From Anagrus nilaparvatae (Eukaryota > Arthropoda > Insecta > Hymenoptera > Mymaridae), in the NCBI GenBank assembly GCA_022575985.1, contig JAKSXM010000147.1:18386001-18450000 (forward strand): a stretch of 64,000 nt of DNA, written 5' to 3'. The position numbers and the translations under genes are program-made. Positions 10,322 through 21,983 of this stretch are shown piece by piece (position 1 is the first letter of the stretch; each line of letters starts with the position of its first letter). Under the pieces are notes generated by a model. It was given only the letters and a program-made list of their open reading frames with translations, was not told where the DNA came from and searched no databases.

Positions 10322-10953
10322 CCAAGGAAACACATAATTTTGATCATATTTTATACTCCGTAATAATTTAATTAATTTATTTGGGCATACTTTAAATTCA
10401 AATGTAATGGAAACTAATGATTAAGTTTTCAAATCGGTTCTAAAGTCTTAATTTCTGGAAGTATTATTTCTAAAAATTACCTTCATCCTCTGATGTAAAA
10501 AAGCTAGTACTTTTCTTTAATCACTTCACTAACTAATTCACTCTATCAGTATTAGGGTTAGTTTTTTTAGAACACTCTTTAGCAGTCAACCAAAATAACA
10601 TAGTCTCACCTTTTTAATGCAATGCTTTAATTAAGCCTTTATCAAAGGATACATTAAAACATGTGGCTAAAAACTTAAATATGATTTACCTATAATTTTT
10701 TTTTTTAATTATTCAGATCCAGCATCAAAAAAATATAAGATAAGTTTAATGTAACATCCATATACCTAATGAGATCATATATCTGTACTCTTATTATAGA
10801 AGCTGAGCTATTTCAAAAACTTGTCTATAAATTATCAAAGCTTATCAAAGTGTTTTTTATTTATTAAATAAGAATAAAAAACAAAATTTTAAACGTATCT
10901 TTTTAGATTTCAAAACATATCTAAAAATAAAATAAACAAAATCTTTACTATAC
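10322..10953. other. AT-rich stretch, no gene supported
   Basis: No long ORF or clear repeat. Several possible minus-strand splice motifs occur, but none forms a convincing open exon. Confidence 0.5.
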
Positions 10954-11013
10954 CTCTGAGTTTGATTCATTGCTGTTGTCACCTTCACTTTCATAACTGA
11001 TTAAAGATTCCAT
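10954..11013 (-). CDS. Possible first coding exon, 20 codons
   Basis: On the minus strand an ATG (11013-11011) opens exactly 20 codons of an acidic, serine/asparagine-rich peptide, ending in GAG followed by a GTATAG donor-like sequence at 10953. Short acidic leaders like this begin many nuclear proteins. No downstream exon could be placed, so this may be a remnant or chance. Confidence 0.3.
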
Positions 11014-12020
11014 TACAGTAAAACTATTAGTAAAGTGGACCTGTCGAAACTTCTACTTTAAATTGCTCAACACATGTTTTTTATAACATAATAAAAAGAT
11101 ATATTTTGTAAACAATTGAATGAAGACTATAAATCTATCATTAGTAATTACAAACGCATGAAGAAAATCTAACTAAAACACAAAAAAATGCAGGTTGCCC
11201 TACTTTAATAGAGAAAGTACTCGTAAGCATAAAACAAAAAAAATGGGTAGACTGGTGAACTTACGTTATCAAGTAATTGACCGTATTAGAAAACGAATTT
11301 AGTAAATTACTAGATTTATTTTTATGTTTGTACTAAAGGGGGGCGGAATAATTTTTCGTATTTATAAACGATTTTGGGCTTTTGATCAAACTTGGGTGTT
11401 CTCTTTTTATGTTTTTATCATGATTTTCAGTTAAGTTATTTTGTTGTTTAATTATTTTCAGATTATTTTATGTTTAATGTAAAGAAAAAAAGATTAAGGT
11501 ATTAAATAAATAAAGAATAAATAAACAATCGTTTATTTTATTATTAAATAATTGTAAAATGGAAAATCACATAAAAACAAATTCCGAGGCAAGTTTCTTT
11601 GCAAGTGGAGTTACAAATATTCTGTCTCCTTGTTGAATGCAGAATGGGTGATGAAACCGGAGCATTATCACTCAAACAAAAATAACCACGTAGTTATACT
11701 CCCTGCTCAGAGAGTTTTTTCAGGGAGTTAATTCCCTAAAACAGGGAGTTAACCACCTAAAACAGAGAGGCGATGATTCAGACCTACCTTACCGGCCTCT
11801 TCCTGGAATTACCCGGTTACAGATTCAAAGTTTTCTCAAAAACTATTAATTATTTTTGAAAATTTTTAGCGGGATCGTAGTAAGAAATTAATTTTCTAGG
11901 GCGGTCAACTCATAATTAATAAAAAATTAATAAATAATCAAAATTATTATTTTTTGTAAATTATATTACGAGCGCGGTGTCGAGTTTATATCTAGTTTAT
12001 TTATCTCTTTCCAAATGCTT
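11014..12020. other. AT-rich stretch without supported genes
   Basis: It includes a short repeated motif around 11705-11770 (CAGGGAGTTAA units) and a 25-codon open stretch at 11560. I see nothing that supports a gene. Confidence 0.5.
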
Positions 12021-12100
12021 TGGTAGCTCATGGAGTTAAGGCGTGAAAACTTCGGTACACGGCACGTTAGTGGTTCGAAACCAACGTCAATAATTTTTTT
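12021..12100 (+). ncRNA. tRNA-like Pol III unit (SINE head or decayed tRNA)
   Basis: An A-box-like TGGTAGCTCATGG at 12021-12033 is followed about 40 bases later by the B-box GGTTCGAAACC at 12072-12082, and then by long T runs from 12095 that would terminate Pol III. The T-arm pairs only partly, so this is not a normal tRNA. A tRNA-derived SINE head is the likeliest reading. Confidence 0.45.
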
Positions 12101-12373
12101 TTTATTTTTTTTTTATTAATAATTTTTTTTTAGTTAAAATTGTATAACATTATTTTTCTAATTAAAATTAAATAATTTTTTTTTTTTTGAGCAAATATTA
12201 ATAAAATAAAATACAATTAAGTAAGGCTCATTATTTTACAATTTACATTACATAGAATATTAAATACAAATATTAAATAATTATTTTAAAAAATTTACAA
12301 TTATATAATAATTATCCCAGTCGGAGTCGGGAATTTATTGTATTCGATTAGAATTCGAAAAATGTCACCTTTG

Positions 12374-12504
12374 TCGAATTCTAATCGAACTCGATATATT
12401 GCTTAATTCAAATTCGAGTAAAATTTGATTTTTACTATTCATCGAATTCTAATTGAACTCGATATAGTATTGCTTATTCAATTCGAGTAAAATTCGATTT
12501 TTAC
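12374..12504. repeat. Two tandem 68-bp repeats
   Basis: Two units start TCGAATTCTAATYGAACTCG and end GATTTTTAC, period 68 bp. A partial inverted copy (ATTCGATTAGAATTCGA) lies just before, at about 12342. Confidence 0.65.
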
Positions 12505-12611
12505 GTAAAAAATAAAAAAAAAGAATTGTGTAATTTCATTGCGTAAGCGCTTGGTAGGGTAGCAAGGTTCCTATTGAAGAAAAATTTGTTTACAAGGATT
12601 ACAGTAGCTAA

Positions 12612-12702
12612 CTACTGGTTATCTCAAATCAACCAGTACAAAAGAAAGAGACAAACCAATCTATTACAATGCTTGCATCAAAAACTGGTTGATCTGAGAC
12701 AC
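12612..12702. repeat. Short inverted repeat next to large palindrome
   Basis: TCTCAAATCAACCAGT and a near-complementary ACTGGTTGATCTGAGA about 50 bp apart. It lies immediately outside the large palindrome. Confidence 0.5.
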
Positions 12703-13717
12703 CATGTATATATATGGGCATATCCATTACTTTTCATACAAAAGTGTGCGCACCCATGACTCCAATCGGGCTCAAATTTTCAGGGGTGGTTTGAAATAAT
12801 AAAAAACTCAGCCAGCCAAAATTTCAGCCATTTTGCAGGACGGGTTGCCGAGATACAAGCTCTAAAAGGTCCAAAAATAGCTGTTTTTAGCCAATTTTCA
12901 AAAATTTACTGGGCTTCAAGGATTAGTCCAAAAAACATCCGGCTGGTCTAATTTTTTTCCTTGAACTTTCAACTTTTACCAAAAAAATTTTCAAAAAGTT
13001 TCATGGAGTTGATTTTTACTGGCATTGATTAACGTAAGATTTATTTTATCGAAAAATGCTGGTTTTTGAACTTGAATTGTGACTTAGCATCATTAGTTAA
13101 AGATTTCCGGTTGGTTTCATTAAAAGCGTCTAGCAAAGACCTTTCAAATGAGACCTTAAACGTTAAAAAAGCTCATCAGGGACCGGAGATATAAGCAGTT
13201 AAAAGTTTGCTGTTTCCGAAAATATCGATTTTTTAACAACTTTAAACGTCTGCAAAATTTTTCTCTGAGCACTTTAAGGGCTGAAAATTTCAGGAAAGCT
13301 TCTTTTAATATTAAAAAAAATTCCCTAAAAATTTTGGCGATGGTATTGGCTTCTGTTCGTAGATATAAGACTCTGAAAATGTGTAATAATTGGACCAATA
13401 TTGGCCAATAAATGGTTAAGGGGCCAACCAAAAAATTTTTCTTCTTCAATATTCGAATAGCCACTCACCTGAAAATAATCATATGCTACAGTATACTCTC
13501 GTGAACGTGCGATAGAACGTTCTGAGGTACATTCGGAGAACATTCGCGCCGAATACAAATTTAGAATATGAGTCCGAATGTACTTCAGAATATTCTATAG
13601 AACATTAAATGATTATTTTGTTTTTTTTTTTAAATAAACAAAGAATATGCAAAATAAGGGTATATATTTATAATAAGTTTAACATATTATTATTATAAAA
13701 ATAAAGTAAAATATATA

Positions 13718-14298
13718 CATAAATGTATATCAGTTTAGATTCCATGTACCAAATATATCATAGATATGAAGAAATAAATTTCTTATTTCCCATATTAATA
13801 AGTACATCAATGGTATTTCACTCTGATACATTGAGTGAGATCATCAGTAAGAAACTCAATGTATCTTTCTTATATACCATTTTATTCAACTAGATGTGTC
13901 TTTGATTTCTTATATACTCTTGCAAAATCATTTCTCTTGCGAGAATATATATTTGAAATCAATTAATAACATTGGACCACTTTGTGGTAACAAATGTTAT
14001 AGTTGAATAAAGTATATCACATTCAAAGCACCAAATTCATGGCATTCGATGTGATTAGATTTGTTAGATATTCTCGCAAGAGAAATGATTTTGCAAGAGT
14101 ATATAAGAAATCAAAGACACATCTAGTTGAATAAAATGGTGTATAAGAAAGATACATTGAGTTTCTTACTGATGATCTCACTCAATGTATCAGAGTGAAA
14201 TACCATTGATGTACTTATTAATATGGAAAATAAGAAATTTATTTCTTCATATCTATGATATATTTGGTACATGGAATCTAAACTGATATACATTTATG
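13718..14298. mobile_element. TA-flanked foldback inside left arm (M1)
   Basis: Arms of about 230 bp (13718-13950 and 14063-14298) begin CATAAATGTATATCAG, with TA on each side. The corresponding place in the right arm (16531-16540) has no insert, which shows the empty site. Noncoding. Confidence 0.8.
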
Positions 14299-14302
14299 TA
14301 TA

Positions 14303-16530
14303 TGGGCACGTCCAGGGAAGCACGACCAGCTGAAAAATAAAAAAAAAAAAAAATATTTTTTTTGGGTCATTTTTTACCTGGGATTTGTGAAATCACTCAT
14401 ACTTTACACATCCTGATGCATTATTTTGAGATACGGCTGCTCCAAAGTTGAATTTTTCAATTTTTTTGATTTCAGCTGTCCAGTTCAACCTGAAATAACT
14501 CAGAACCATTCAACTTTTTATATATACATATGATTGGGAAAAACTTTTATTTTTACCTGAACTACCTAAAAAAAAAAAAAATTTTCCATTTTGACTTATT
14601 TCACTTTTTTTTCTCCTCGACGGTAGCTTTCAAACATCCAGAAAATTTGTTTCGCCATGATTTTTTTCCCTTTTTTTTTTCTTAAAATTTCCTCCAAAGT
14701 GTCCCATTTATGCCCTGAAAATCCTGGGATGTGATATGCCATGATCGGTCCACAATCTTAAAACTTGGTTCTTCCGTTTACCTAAAAATCCATAAAAATG
14801 TTAAATATTAGAGTGTAAAATTATTAAAATACTAAATTTAACCTTACCAAATTGTTTCTTCTGTTAAATCTTCACTTTCAGGACCACATAAACATGTTGT
14901 AACATATAAATAAGATCTTCTAACATTTCTGATGCTAAAACACCCAAGATCAGCCTCGCGTCAGCATCCAAAAATAGAAAAAAACTGGAAAAAAAAATGA
15001 TTTTGGTTAAAAATAACTACAAAAATAATTATAAACTATTAAAAAAGACTGAAAAATACTTAAATTAACTTACCAAATATGTTTATAAGCAAATTAGAAC
15101 TTTAAAACTCCATACTGACAAAATCTGGAACCTGGAAAAAAAGTAAAAAAAAGAGAATAATTCTTAAATTTTTAAAAAAAGTTACATAAAAAAGTTTTAT
15201 ACTTATCTGATCTCTATTTTCCTGGTGCAACTTCATCTTCTTCATATAAATTAGTACCTAAAAAAAATAATTAACAATAATCAACAAAAACATGTGTACC
15301 TTATACCAATTGTTTATAAAACTGATGATAGCAGACCAAAAAAAATATTACAATAAAAGTGTCCTCATCATGAGAATAATGCATCATAGAAAAAAAAATA
15401 TGAAACCAACAAATGATAAAGTAGTTTCTGGTAGTTTCTTTTTGGTTTCTTTCAGCATGCCCATGATGAGGACACTTTTATTGTAATATTTTTTTTGGTC
15501 TGCTATCATCACTTTTATAAACAATTGGTATAAGGTACACATGTTTTTGTTGATTATTGTTAATTATTTTTTTTAGGTACTAATTTATATGAAGAAGATG
15601 AAGTTGCACCAGGAAAATAGAGATCAGATAAGTATAAAACTTTTTTATGTAACTTTTTTTAAAAATTTAAGAATTATTCTCTTTTTTTTACTTTTTTTCC
15701 AGGTTCCAGATTTTGTCAGTATGGAGTTTTAAAGTTCTAATTTGCTTATAAACATATTTGGTAAGTTAATTTAAGTATTTTTCAGTCTTTTTTAATAGTT
15801 TATAATTATTTTTGTAGTTATTTTTAACCAAAATCATTTTTTTTCCAGTTTTTTTCTATTTTTGGATGCTGACGCGAGGCTGATCTTGGGTGTTTTAGCA
15901 TCAGAAATGTTAGAAGATCTTATTTATATGTTACAACATGTTTATGTGGTCCTGAAAGTGAAGATTTAACAGAAGAAACAATTTGGTAAGGTTAAATTTA
16001 GTATTTTAATAATTTTACACTCTAATATTTAACATTTTTATGGATTTTTAGGTAAACGGAAGAACCAAGTTTTAAGATTGTGGACCGATCATGGCATATC
16101 ACATCCCAGGATTTTCAGGGCATAAATGGGACACTTTGGAGGAAATTTTAAGAAAAAAAAAAGGGAAAAAAATCATGGCGAAACAAATTTTCTGGATGTT
16201 TGAAAGCTACCGTCGAGGAGAAAAAAAAGTGAAATAAGTCAAAATGGAAAATTTTTTTTTTTTTTAGGTAGTTCAGGTAAAAATAAAAGTTTTTCCCAAT
16301 CATATGTATATATAAAAAGTTGAATGGTTCTGAGTTATTTCAGGTTGAACTGGACAGCTGAAATCAAAAAAATTGAAAAATTCAACTTTGGAGCAGCCGT
16401 ATCTCAAAATAATGCATCAGGGAGTGTAAAGTATGAGTGATTTCACAAATCCCAGGTAAAAAATGACTCAAAAAAAATATTTTTTTTTTTTTTTATTTTT
16501 CAGCTGGTCGTGCTTCCCTGGACGTGCCCA
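14303..16530. mobile_element. Inner palindromic element (A2), 2.2 kb
   Basis: Arms of about 1.07 kb (14303 to about 15373, and about 15459 to 16530) are almost identical and begin TGGGCACGTCCAGGG, with TA outside. The spacer is about 85 bp. The ends resemble the A1 ends in the TGGGCA start, so A1 and A2 may belong to one group. Splice-site-like signals occur within the arms (see findings). Confidence 0.8.
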
Positions 16531-16780
16531 TATATTTTACTTTATTTTTATAATAATAATATGTTAAACTTATTATGAATATATACCCTTATTTTGCATA
16601 TTCTTTGTTTATTTAAAAAAAAACAAAATAATCATTTAATGTTCTACAGAATATTCTGAAGTACATTCGGACTCATATTCTAAATTTGTATTCTGCGCGA
16701 ATGTTCTCCGAATGTACCTCAGAAGGTTCTATCGCACGTTCACGAGAGTATACTGTAGCATATGATTATTTTCAGGTGAG

Positions 16781-17367
16781 CAGGGAAAAATGAGCTGATT
16801 TTAAACAAAAAATTTTATTTTTAACCGAAAAATAAGCAAGTTATCATCATTTTAAGATTTTTTAAAAAATTTTCCAAAAATCCCAATTTTAGGGTCATTA
16901 TACAGTATTCTAACTTGAAATAATGATAACTCGCTTATTTTTCGATCTAAAATAAAATTTTTTTTTTTGAAATTGTTGAATTTTTTCCTGGCTATTCGAA
17001 TATTTACTAAAAAGATACTGTTTATATTCAAAAATTATTTTTTTGGGCTAAAAACTACCCTAATACATTGACAAAATAAAGTAAGTTCTAAAGTAATTTG
17101 CCAAAAAAAAATAATTTTTGCATATAAGAAGTTTCTTTCTTGTAAATATTCGAATAGCCAGGAAAAAACTCGACAATTTAAAAAAAAAAATTTTTATTTT
17201 AGACCGAAAAATAAGCGAGTTATCATTATTTCAAGTTAGAATACTGTATAATGACCCTAAAATTGGGATTTTTGGAAAATTTTTTTAAAAATCTTAAAAT
17301 GATGATAACTTGCTTATTTTTCGGTCAAAAATAAAATTTTTTTTTTTAAAATCAGCTCATTTTTCCC
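16781..17367. mobile_element. Foldback inserted in right arm of A1 (F1)
   Basis: Arms of about 220 bp start CAGGGAAAAATGAG and end complementary in TTTTTCCC. The left arm of A1 shows the uninterrupted site at about 13460, so the insertion is defined to within one or two bases and has no clear target duplication. Related TTTTTCCCTGGC ends occur at 52240-53015. Confidence 0.8.
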
Positions 17368-18127
17368 TGGCTATTCGAATATTGAAGAAGAAAAATTTTT
17401 TGATTGACCCCTTAACCACTTATTGGCCAATATTGGTCCAATTATTACACATTTTCAGAGTCTTATATCTACGAACAGAAGCCAATACCATCGCCCAAAT
17501 TTTTAGGGAATTTTTTTTAATATTAAAAGAAGCTTTCCTGAAATTTTCAGCCCTTAAAGTGCTCAGAGAAAAATTTTGCAGACGTTTAAAGTTGTTAAAA
17601 AATCGATATTTTCGGAAACAGCAAACTTTTAACTGCTTATATCTCCGGTCCCTGATGAGCTTTTTTAACGTTTAAGGTCTCATTTGAAAGGTCTTTGCTA
17701 GACGCTTTTAATGAGACCAACCGGAAATCTTTAACTAATGATGCTAAGTCACAATTCAAGTTCAAAAACCAGCATTTTTCGATAAAATAAATCTTACGTT
17801 AATCAATGCCAGTAAAAATCAACTCCATGAAACTTTTTGAAAATTTTTTTGGTAAAAGTTGAAAGTTCAAGGAAAAAAATTAGACCAGCCGGATGTTTTT
17901 TGGACTAATCCTTGAAGCCCAGTAAATTTTTGAAAATTGGCTAAAAACAGCTATTTTTGGACCTTTTAGAGCTTGTATCTCGGCAACCCGTCCTGCAAAA
18001 TGGCTGAAATTTTGGCTGGCTGAGTTTTTTATTACTTCAAACCACCCCTGAAAATTTGAGCCCGATTGGAGTCATGGGTGCGCACACTTTTGTGTGAAAA
18101 GTAATGGATATGCCCATATATATATAT

Positions 18128-18357
18128 TCAATAATAGCATGGATAAATAGCACAAAATGATGCGTGAGGTCTTATCTCAAATATAAAAATTTTTTTTTCT
18201 CGATAAAACAACTTAAAAATAGATAATTCCCCGTACCGAAGGTTTTCTTAAAAATACTAAAATAAAAAATTTTTATTTTAACCCCTTTTATCTGAAGCGA
18301 CCATAACTACTGACATATAACATTTTGAAAATGGTACAAAATTTTAAAGTCATTATT
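18128..18357. other. AT-rich spacer, no gene seen
   Basis: Between the A1 palindrome and the trinucleotide tract. A diverged AT-rich sequence with no supported feature. Confidence 0.5.
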
Positions 18358-18986
<629 letters not shown>

Positions 18987-21983
18987 TTAGGGTGTCGTCA
19001 ATAACTTTTTTGTACGCAAAATCTCCTCCACGTACCTTGCCACGACGCTCCATGATTCCTCGTTCTGGAGCATTTTTCCGACTATGTTATCGGGTGTGAC
19101 TTCTTCAACCTCTGCTTCCAGCGCTCTCCTTTTAGTTATCCAGCGGTCACACTCGAAAAACGTGTGACGCGCGTCATCTCGTTTGTCGGGACAGAATACA
19201 CATTCAGGGCTCACGACCTTTCCCATCCTAAAGAGATAAGATTGGAAAAGCCCATGGCCACTGAGGAACTGTGTCAAGAAGTAGTTTACCTCTCCGTGCC
19301 CTCTCTGAGTCCAGGGCGCGACCTCTTTTATGAGGCGCCTGGTCCATGCGCTGTCTGTGCCATCCCTCCAGAGCGTCTGCCACTCCAGCATCACATCCCT
19401 CCTAGCTTCCGCTCTGATACGGTCGACGTCGCCTTCATTTTTTCTATCATAAATAAGTTTACGCTCTTTGGCAAGTAGCTGAATAGGAATAATTCCTGCG
19501 ATGACAAGAACTGCCGCTTCCGAGACAGTCCTGTATGCGCAAGAAACCCTCAGAGCACCCTGCCTCTGCACTCTTTTCATACCTTTCGAATATATATCCT
19601 TATCCAGTGCCTCACTCCAAATCTCCGCTCCGTACAATAGGATGGAGTGAGTTACGGACATTAGCAGCTTTCTCCTGCTGGACTTTGGTCCATTCATGTT
19701 CGACATCAGCCTGCTCAGGGCTAGCGTCGTGGTACCCGCCTTCTTGACCCTTTGAGAAATATGTTCGAAATAGGTCCGCTTCGTATCCAAAACTATTCCA
19801 AGATATTTGGCGAACCTTTTCGTCTCTATAATGGTATCCTCGTCAACCCGTATTGGGATAACGGTATTGATTTGCTTCCCCGTGAACATCACGATCTCGG
19901 TCTTAGCGACTGCCAGACTTAATCCGTGCTCTTCCATCCATGCATTTGTCTTTAACATGCAGACGCTCAAGCTATCCTGTGCTTGTTGCACGTTCCTTGC
20001 TATGATCACGAGGGCAATATCATCCGCATAGCCTATCATAAAGCAGCCATCCGCTAACTCCATCCTCAGGATACCATCATAAGAGATGTTCCATAGGTCA
20101 GGTCCCAATATGGAGCCCTGAGCTGCACCAGCTGTCACTTTCCTACTTCTCTTCCCTTGAAGAGTCTCGTACAATAGTACTCTGTCACTTATGTAACTCT
20201 TCATTACCCGCATCAAATAATTTGGTACTGCAAAGTCATTTAGTCCTTGAAGGAACTTTGTCCACTTTGCAGAATTGAATGCGTTCTTGACGTCCAGGGT
20301 GACCAAAAGAGTAATTTTACGTGAGTAATGATTACCCGTTTGGGCCCTGGTTATCGCGTCAACGACCTCCTTCACAGCCCCGATCGTGGACCTCCCCCGT
20401 CTAAATCCGTATTGCCGAGGAGATAAATCCCCTGCTGCTTCTACTGCGTTTAAGATACGCGGTTGTAGCATTTTTTCGAAGCCCTTTCCAGCTGTATCCA
20501 GCAGTCCTAGTGGTCGCCAGTAGGACGGGAGTGTGGGATCTCCCTTTCCTTTACTGATAAGGACCAACAGTGCCTTTTTCCATCGCCTACTGAAAACTCC
20601 AGCTCGTAGGCACGAGTTGTACATCATTAACATCAATGACGGACACTCGTGCGCAGCGATTCTTATAATTTCGGCTGGTATGCCGTCTGGGCCGGGGGCT
20701 TTCTTATTTCTGAGAGAGTCTACGGCAGCGAACAGCTCTTCTTGCGTGAAGTCCGGGATTTCGGTTACCCTAATGTCCTCCTCTTGGTCTATTCTCGTCG
20801 GGTGCATCGGAAACAGAGCATCAACTACTGTCCTTGCTTCCTCTTCGTCCATTAGTGAGCTAGCAGCAAATCCCCTTAGCTTTTTCGTGACTATCTTGAA
20901 GCCCAATCCCCAGGGATCGTTGTCCACTTCAAGGCACAGATTCCTTTCGCAGCGGGTCTTACTGGCATTGATTTCCCGCCTCAAAGATCGCTTCACTTCC
21001 TTATGGACTCTCATCAGTTCCCTTGCTTCTTCGCGAGACTTGGCCCTAGTTGCTCTTCTTCGCGTTATGTGGCTTTGCCTACGTAACTCTGCAATTTCTG
21101 TGCTCCACCAATATACAGGTGGGTTCCTTCCATTAAACCTTTTTCGAGGCATGGAAGCGTCACATGCTTTTTTGAGCAGCGTCATTACTTCGGATACTAC
21201 ATTCTCCGCGTCTTCCTTACTTCCTACTCTGCGGGGTTTCATTAGAATTGCCCTTTGTCCCATCATTAAAACTCGTATAAATTTTTCTTTGTTCAGCTTA
21301 TTGAGGTTCCAGCCTCTTGGTTTTGGCCTATATGCCTCTCCAGGGGGCAGTCTCTCATGCTGAATTTCGAACGAGATGTACTGGTGGTCGCTCGCAGTAA
21401 AGACTTCCATGACGTGCCAGTTATTGACTCTCGTACTCAGGCCTTCGGATGCGAAGGAGACGTCGATTATAGTTTCAGTAAAGCTGGGCCTTCTAAAGGT
21501 TGTGGTGTTACCCACGTTTAGAACAACGAGACCCAGCCTTGACACCATTTCTAGTGTCGCTGCTCCTTTTGAGTCAGTATAGGGCATACCCCAGTCGACA
21601 GCTTTGGCATTAAAGTCTCCTGCAACAATTAAGTTGCCACCCGCTTCTCTTGCGAAGTCCTCTATGTCTGCCAATTTCGTATAGTAGTCCTGTATACGTC
21701 CTGTTGGAGTTAGGTAACAGCTGACGTACGTTATGGCTTTGCTTTTAATCCATGCAAAACCCCTGCCCCTTCCTGATGCTTCGACTGGAACATTTCCAGG
21801 ATTTGCGACCCAAATAGCTGCGGTTCCAAATTCATCCGCGAACCAAGTGGTTGGGTTTGGATTAGTCATTGGGTACTGCTCGCTGATGATCCACAGGTCA
21901 GCCTTGATCTCCCTCTGAATTTGATACATGAGCTGGTTTGCGATCCAGCTTCTGTGCATATTTCCTTGGACAACCCTGATCAT
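18987..21983 (-). CDS. LINE ORF2: endonuclease and reverse transcriptase
   Basis: An intact 998-aa protein starting at ATG 21983. Residues 1-205 are an exonuclease-endonuclease-phosphatase (APE) domain with candidate active-site residues N8, E35, D123/N125 (GDFNAK) and the D199-H200 pair (SDHQ). The reverse transcriptase spans about 430-700, with D564 (TLDVKNAF) and the YADD box at 652-655. A C-terminal CCHC motif has C928, C931, H940 and C945, as in R1-clade elements. The protein would nick target DNA and prime reverse transcription of the element RNA. The ATG overlaps the ORF1 stop as ATGA, so coupled re-initiation is likely. All catalytic positions I can identify are present; the element may be recently active. 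Confidence 0.93.
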   Translation of the reverse strand: MIRVVQGNMHRSWIANQLMYQIQREIKADLWIISEQYPMTNPNPTTWFADEFGTAAIWVANPGNVPVEASGRGRGFAWIKSKAITYVSCYLTPTGRIQDYYTKLADIEDFAREAGGNLIVAGDFNAKAVDWGMPYTDSKGAATLEMVSRLGLVVLNVGNTTTFRRPSFTETIIDVSFASEGLSTRVNNWHVMEVFTASDHQYISFEIQHERLPPGEAYRPKPRGWNLNKLNKEKFIRVLMMGQRAILMKPRRVGSKEDAENVVSEVMTLLKKACDASMPRKRFNGRNPPVYWWSTEIAELRRQSHITRRRATRAKSREEARELMRVHKEVKRSLRREINASKTRCERNLCLEVDNDPWGLGFKIVTKKLRGFAASSLMDEEEARTVVDALFPMHPTRIDQEEDIRVTEIPDFTQEELFAAVDSLRNKKAPGPDGIPAEIIRIAAHECPSLMLMMYNSCLRAGVFSRRWKKALLVLISKGKGDPTLPSYWRPLGLLDTAGKGFEKMLQPRILNAVEAAGDLSPRQYGFRRGRSTIGAVKEVVDAITRAQTGNHYSRKITLLVTLDVKNAFNSAKWTKFLQGLNDFAVPNYLMRVMKSYISDRVLLYETLQGKRSRKVTAGAAQGSILGPDLWNISYDGILRMELADGCFMIGYADDIALVIIARNVQQAQDSLSVCMLKTNAWMEEHGLSLAVAKTEIVMFTGKQINTVIPIRVDEDTIIETKRFAKYLGIVLDTKRTYFEHISQRVKKAGTTTLALSRLMSNMNGPKSSRRKLLMSVTHSILLYGAEIWSEALDKDIYSKGMKRVQRQGALRVSCAYRTVSEAAVLVIAGIIPIQLLAKERKLIYDRKNEGDVDRIRAEARRDVMLEWQTLWRDGTDSAWTRRLIKEVAPWTQRGHGEVNYFLTQFLSGHGLFQSYLFRMGKVVSPECVFCPDKRDDARHTFFECDRWITKRRALEAEVEEVTPDNIVGKMLQNEESWSVVARYVEEILRTKKLLTTP

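Larger units (their letters stand above)
12715..18116. mobile_element. Large TA-flanked palindromic element (A1), 5.4 kb
   Basis: The sequence inward from 12715 is matched by the reverse complement of the sequence back from 18116, both beginning TGGGCATATCCATTAC. TA flanks both ends (12713-12714, 18117-18118). The A1 arms run to about 13715 and back from 16531. The centre is occupied by a second palindrome (A2). The left arm carries a 581-bp insertion (M1) and the right arm a 587-bp one (F1), each missing from the opposite arm. No transposase is present. The 102- and 121-aa open frames in the arms are the same sequence on opposite strands and look incidental. Confidence 0.85.

Noticed and set aside
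13156..13558. Frames of 77-102 codons, mirrored at 17310-17675
   Set aside because: Same palindrome-arm sequence read in both arms; no conserved domain and no preference for coding changes.
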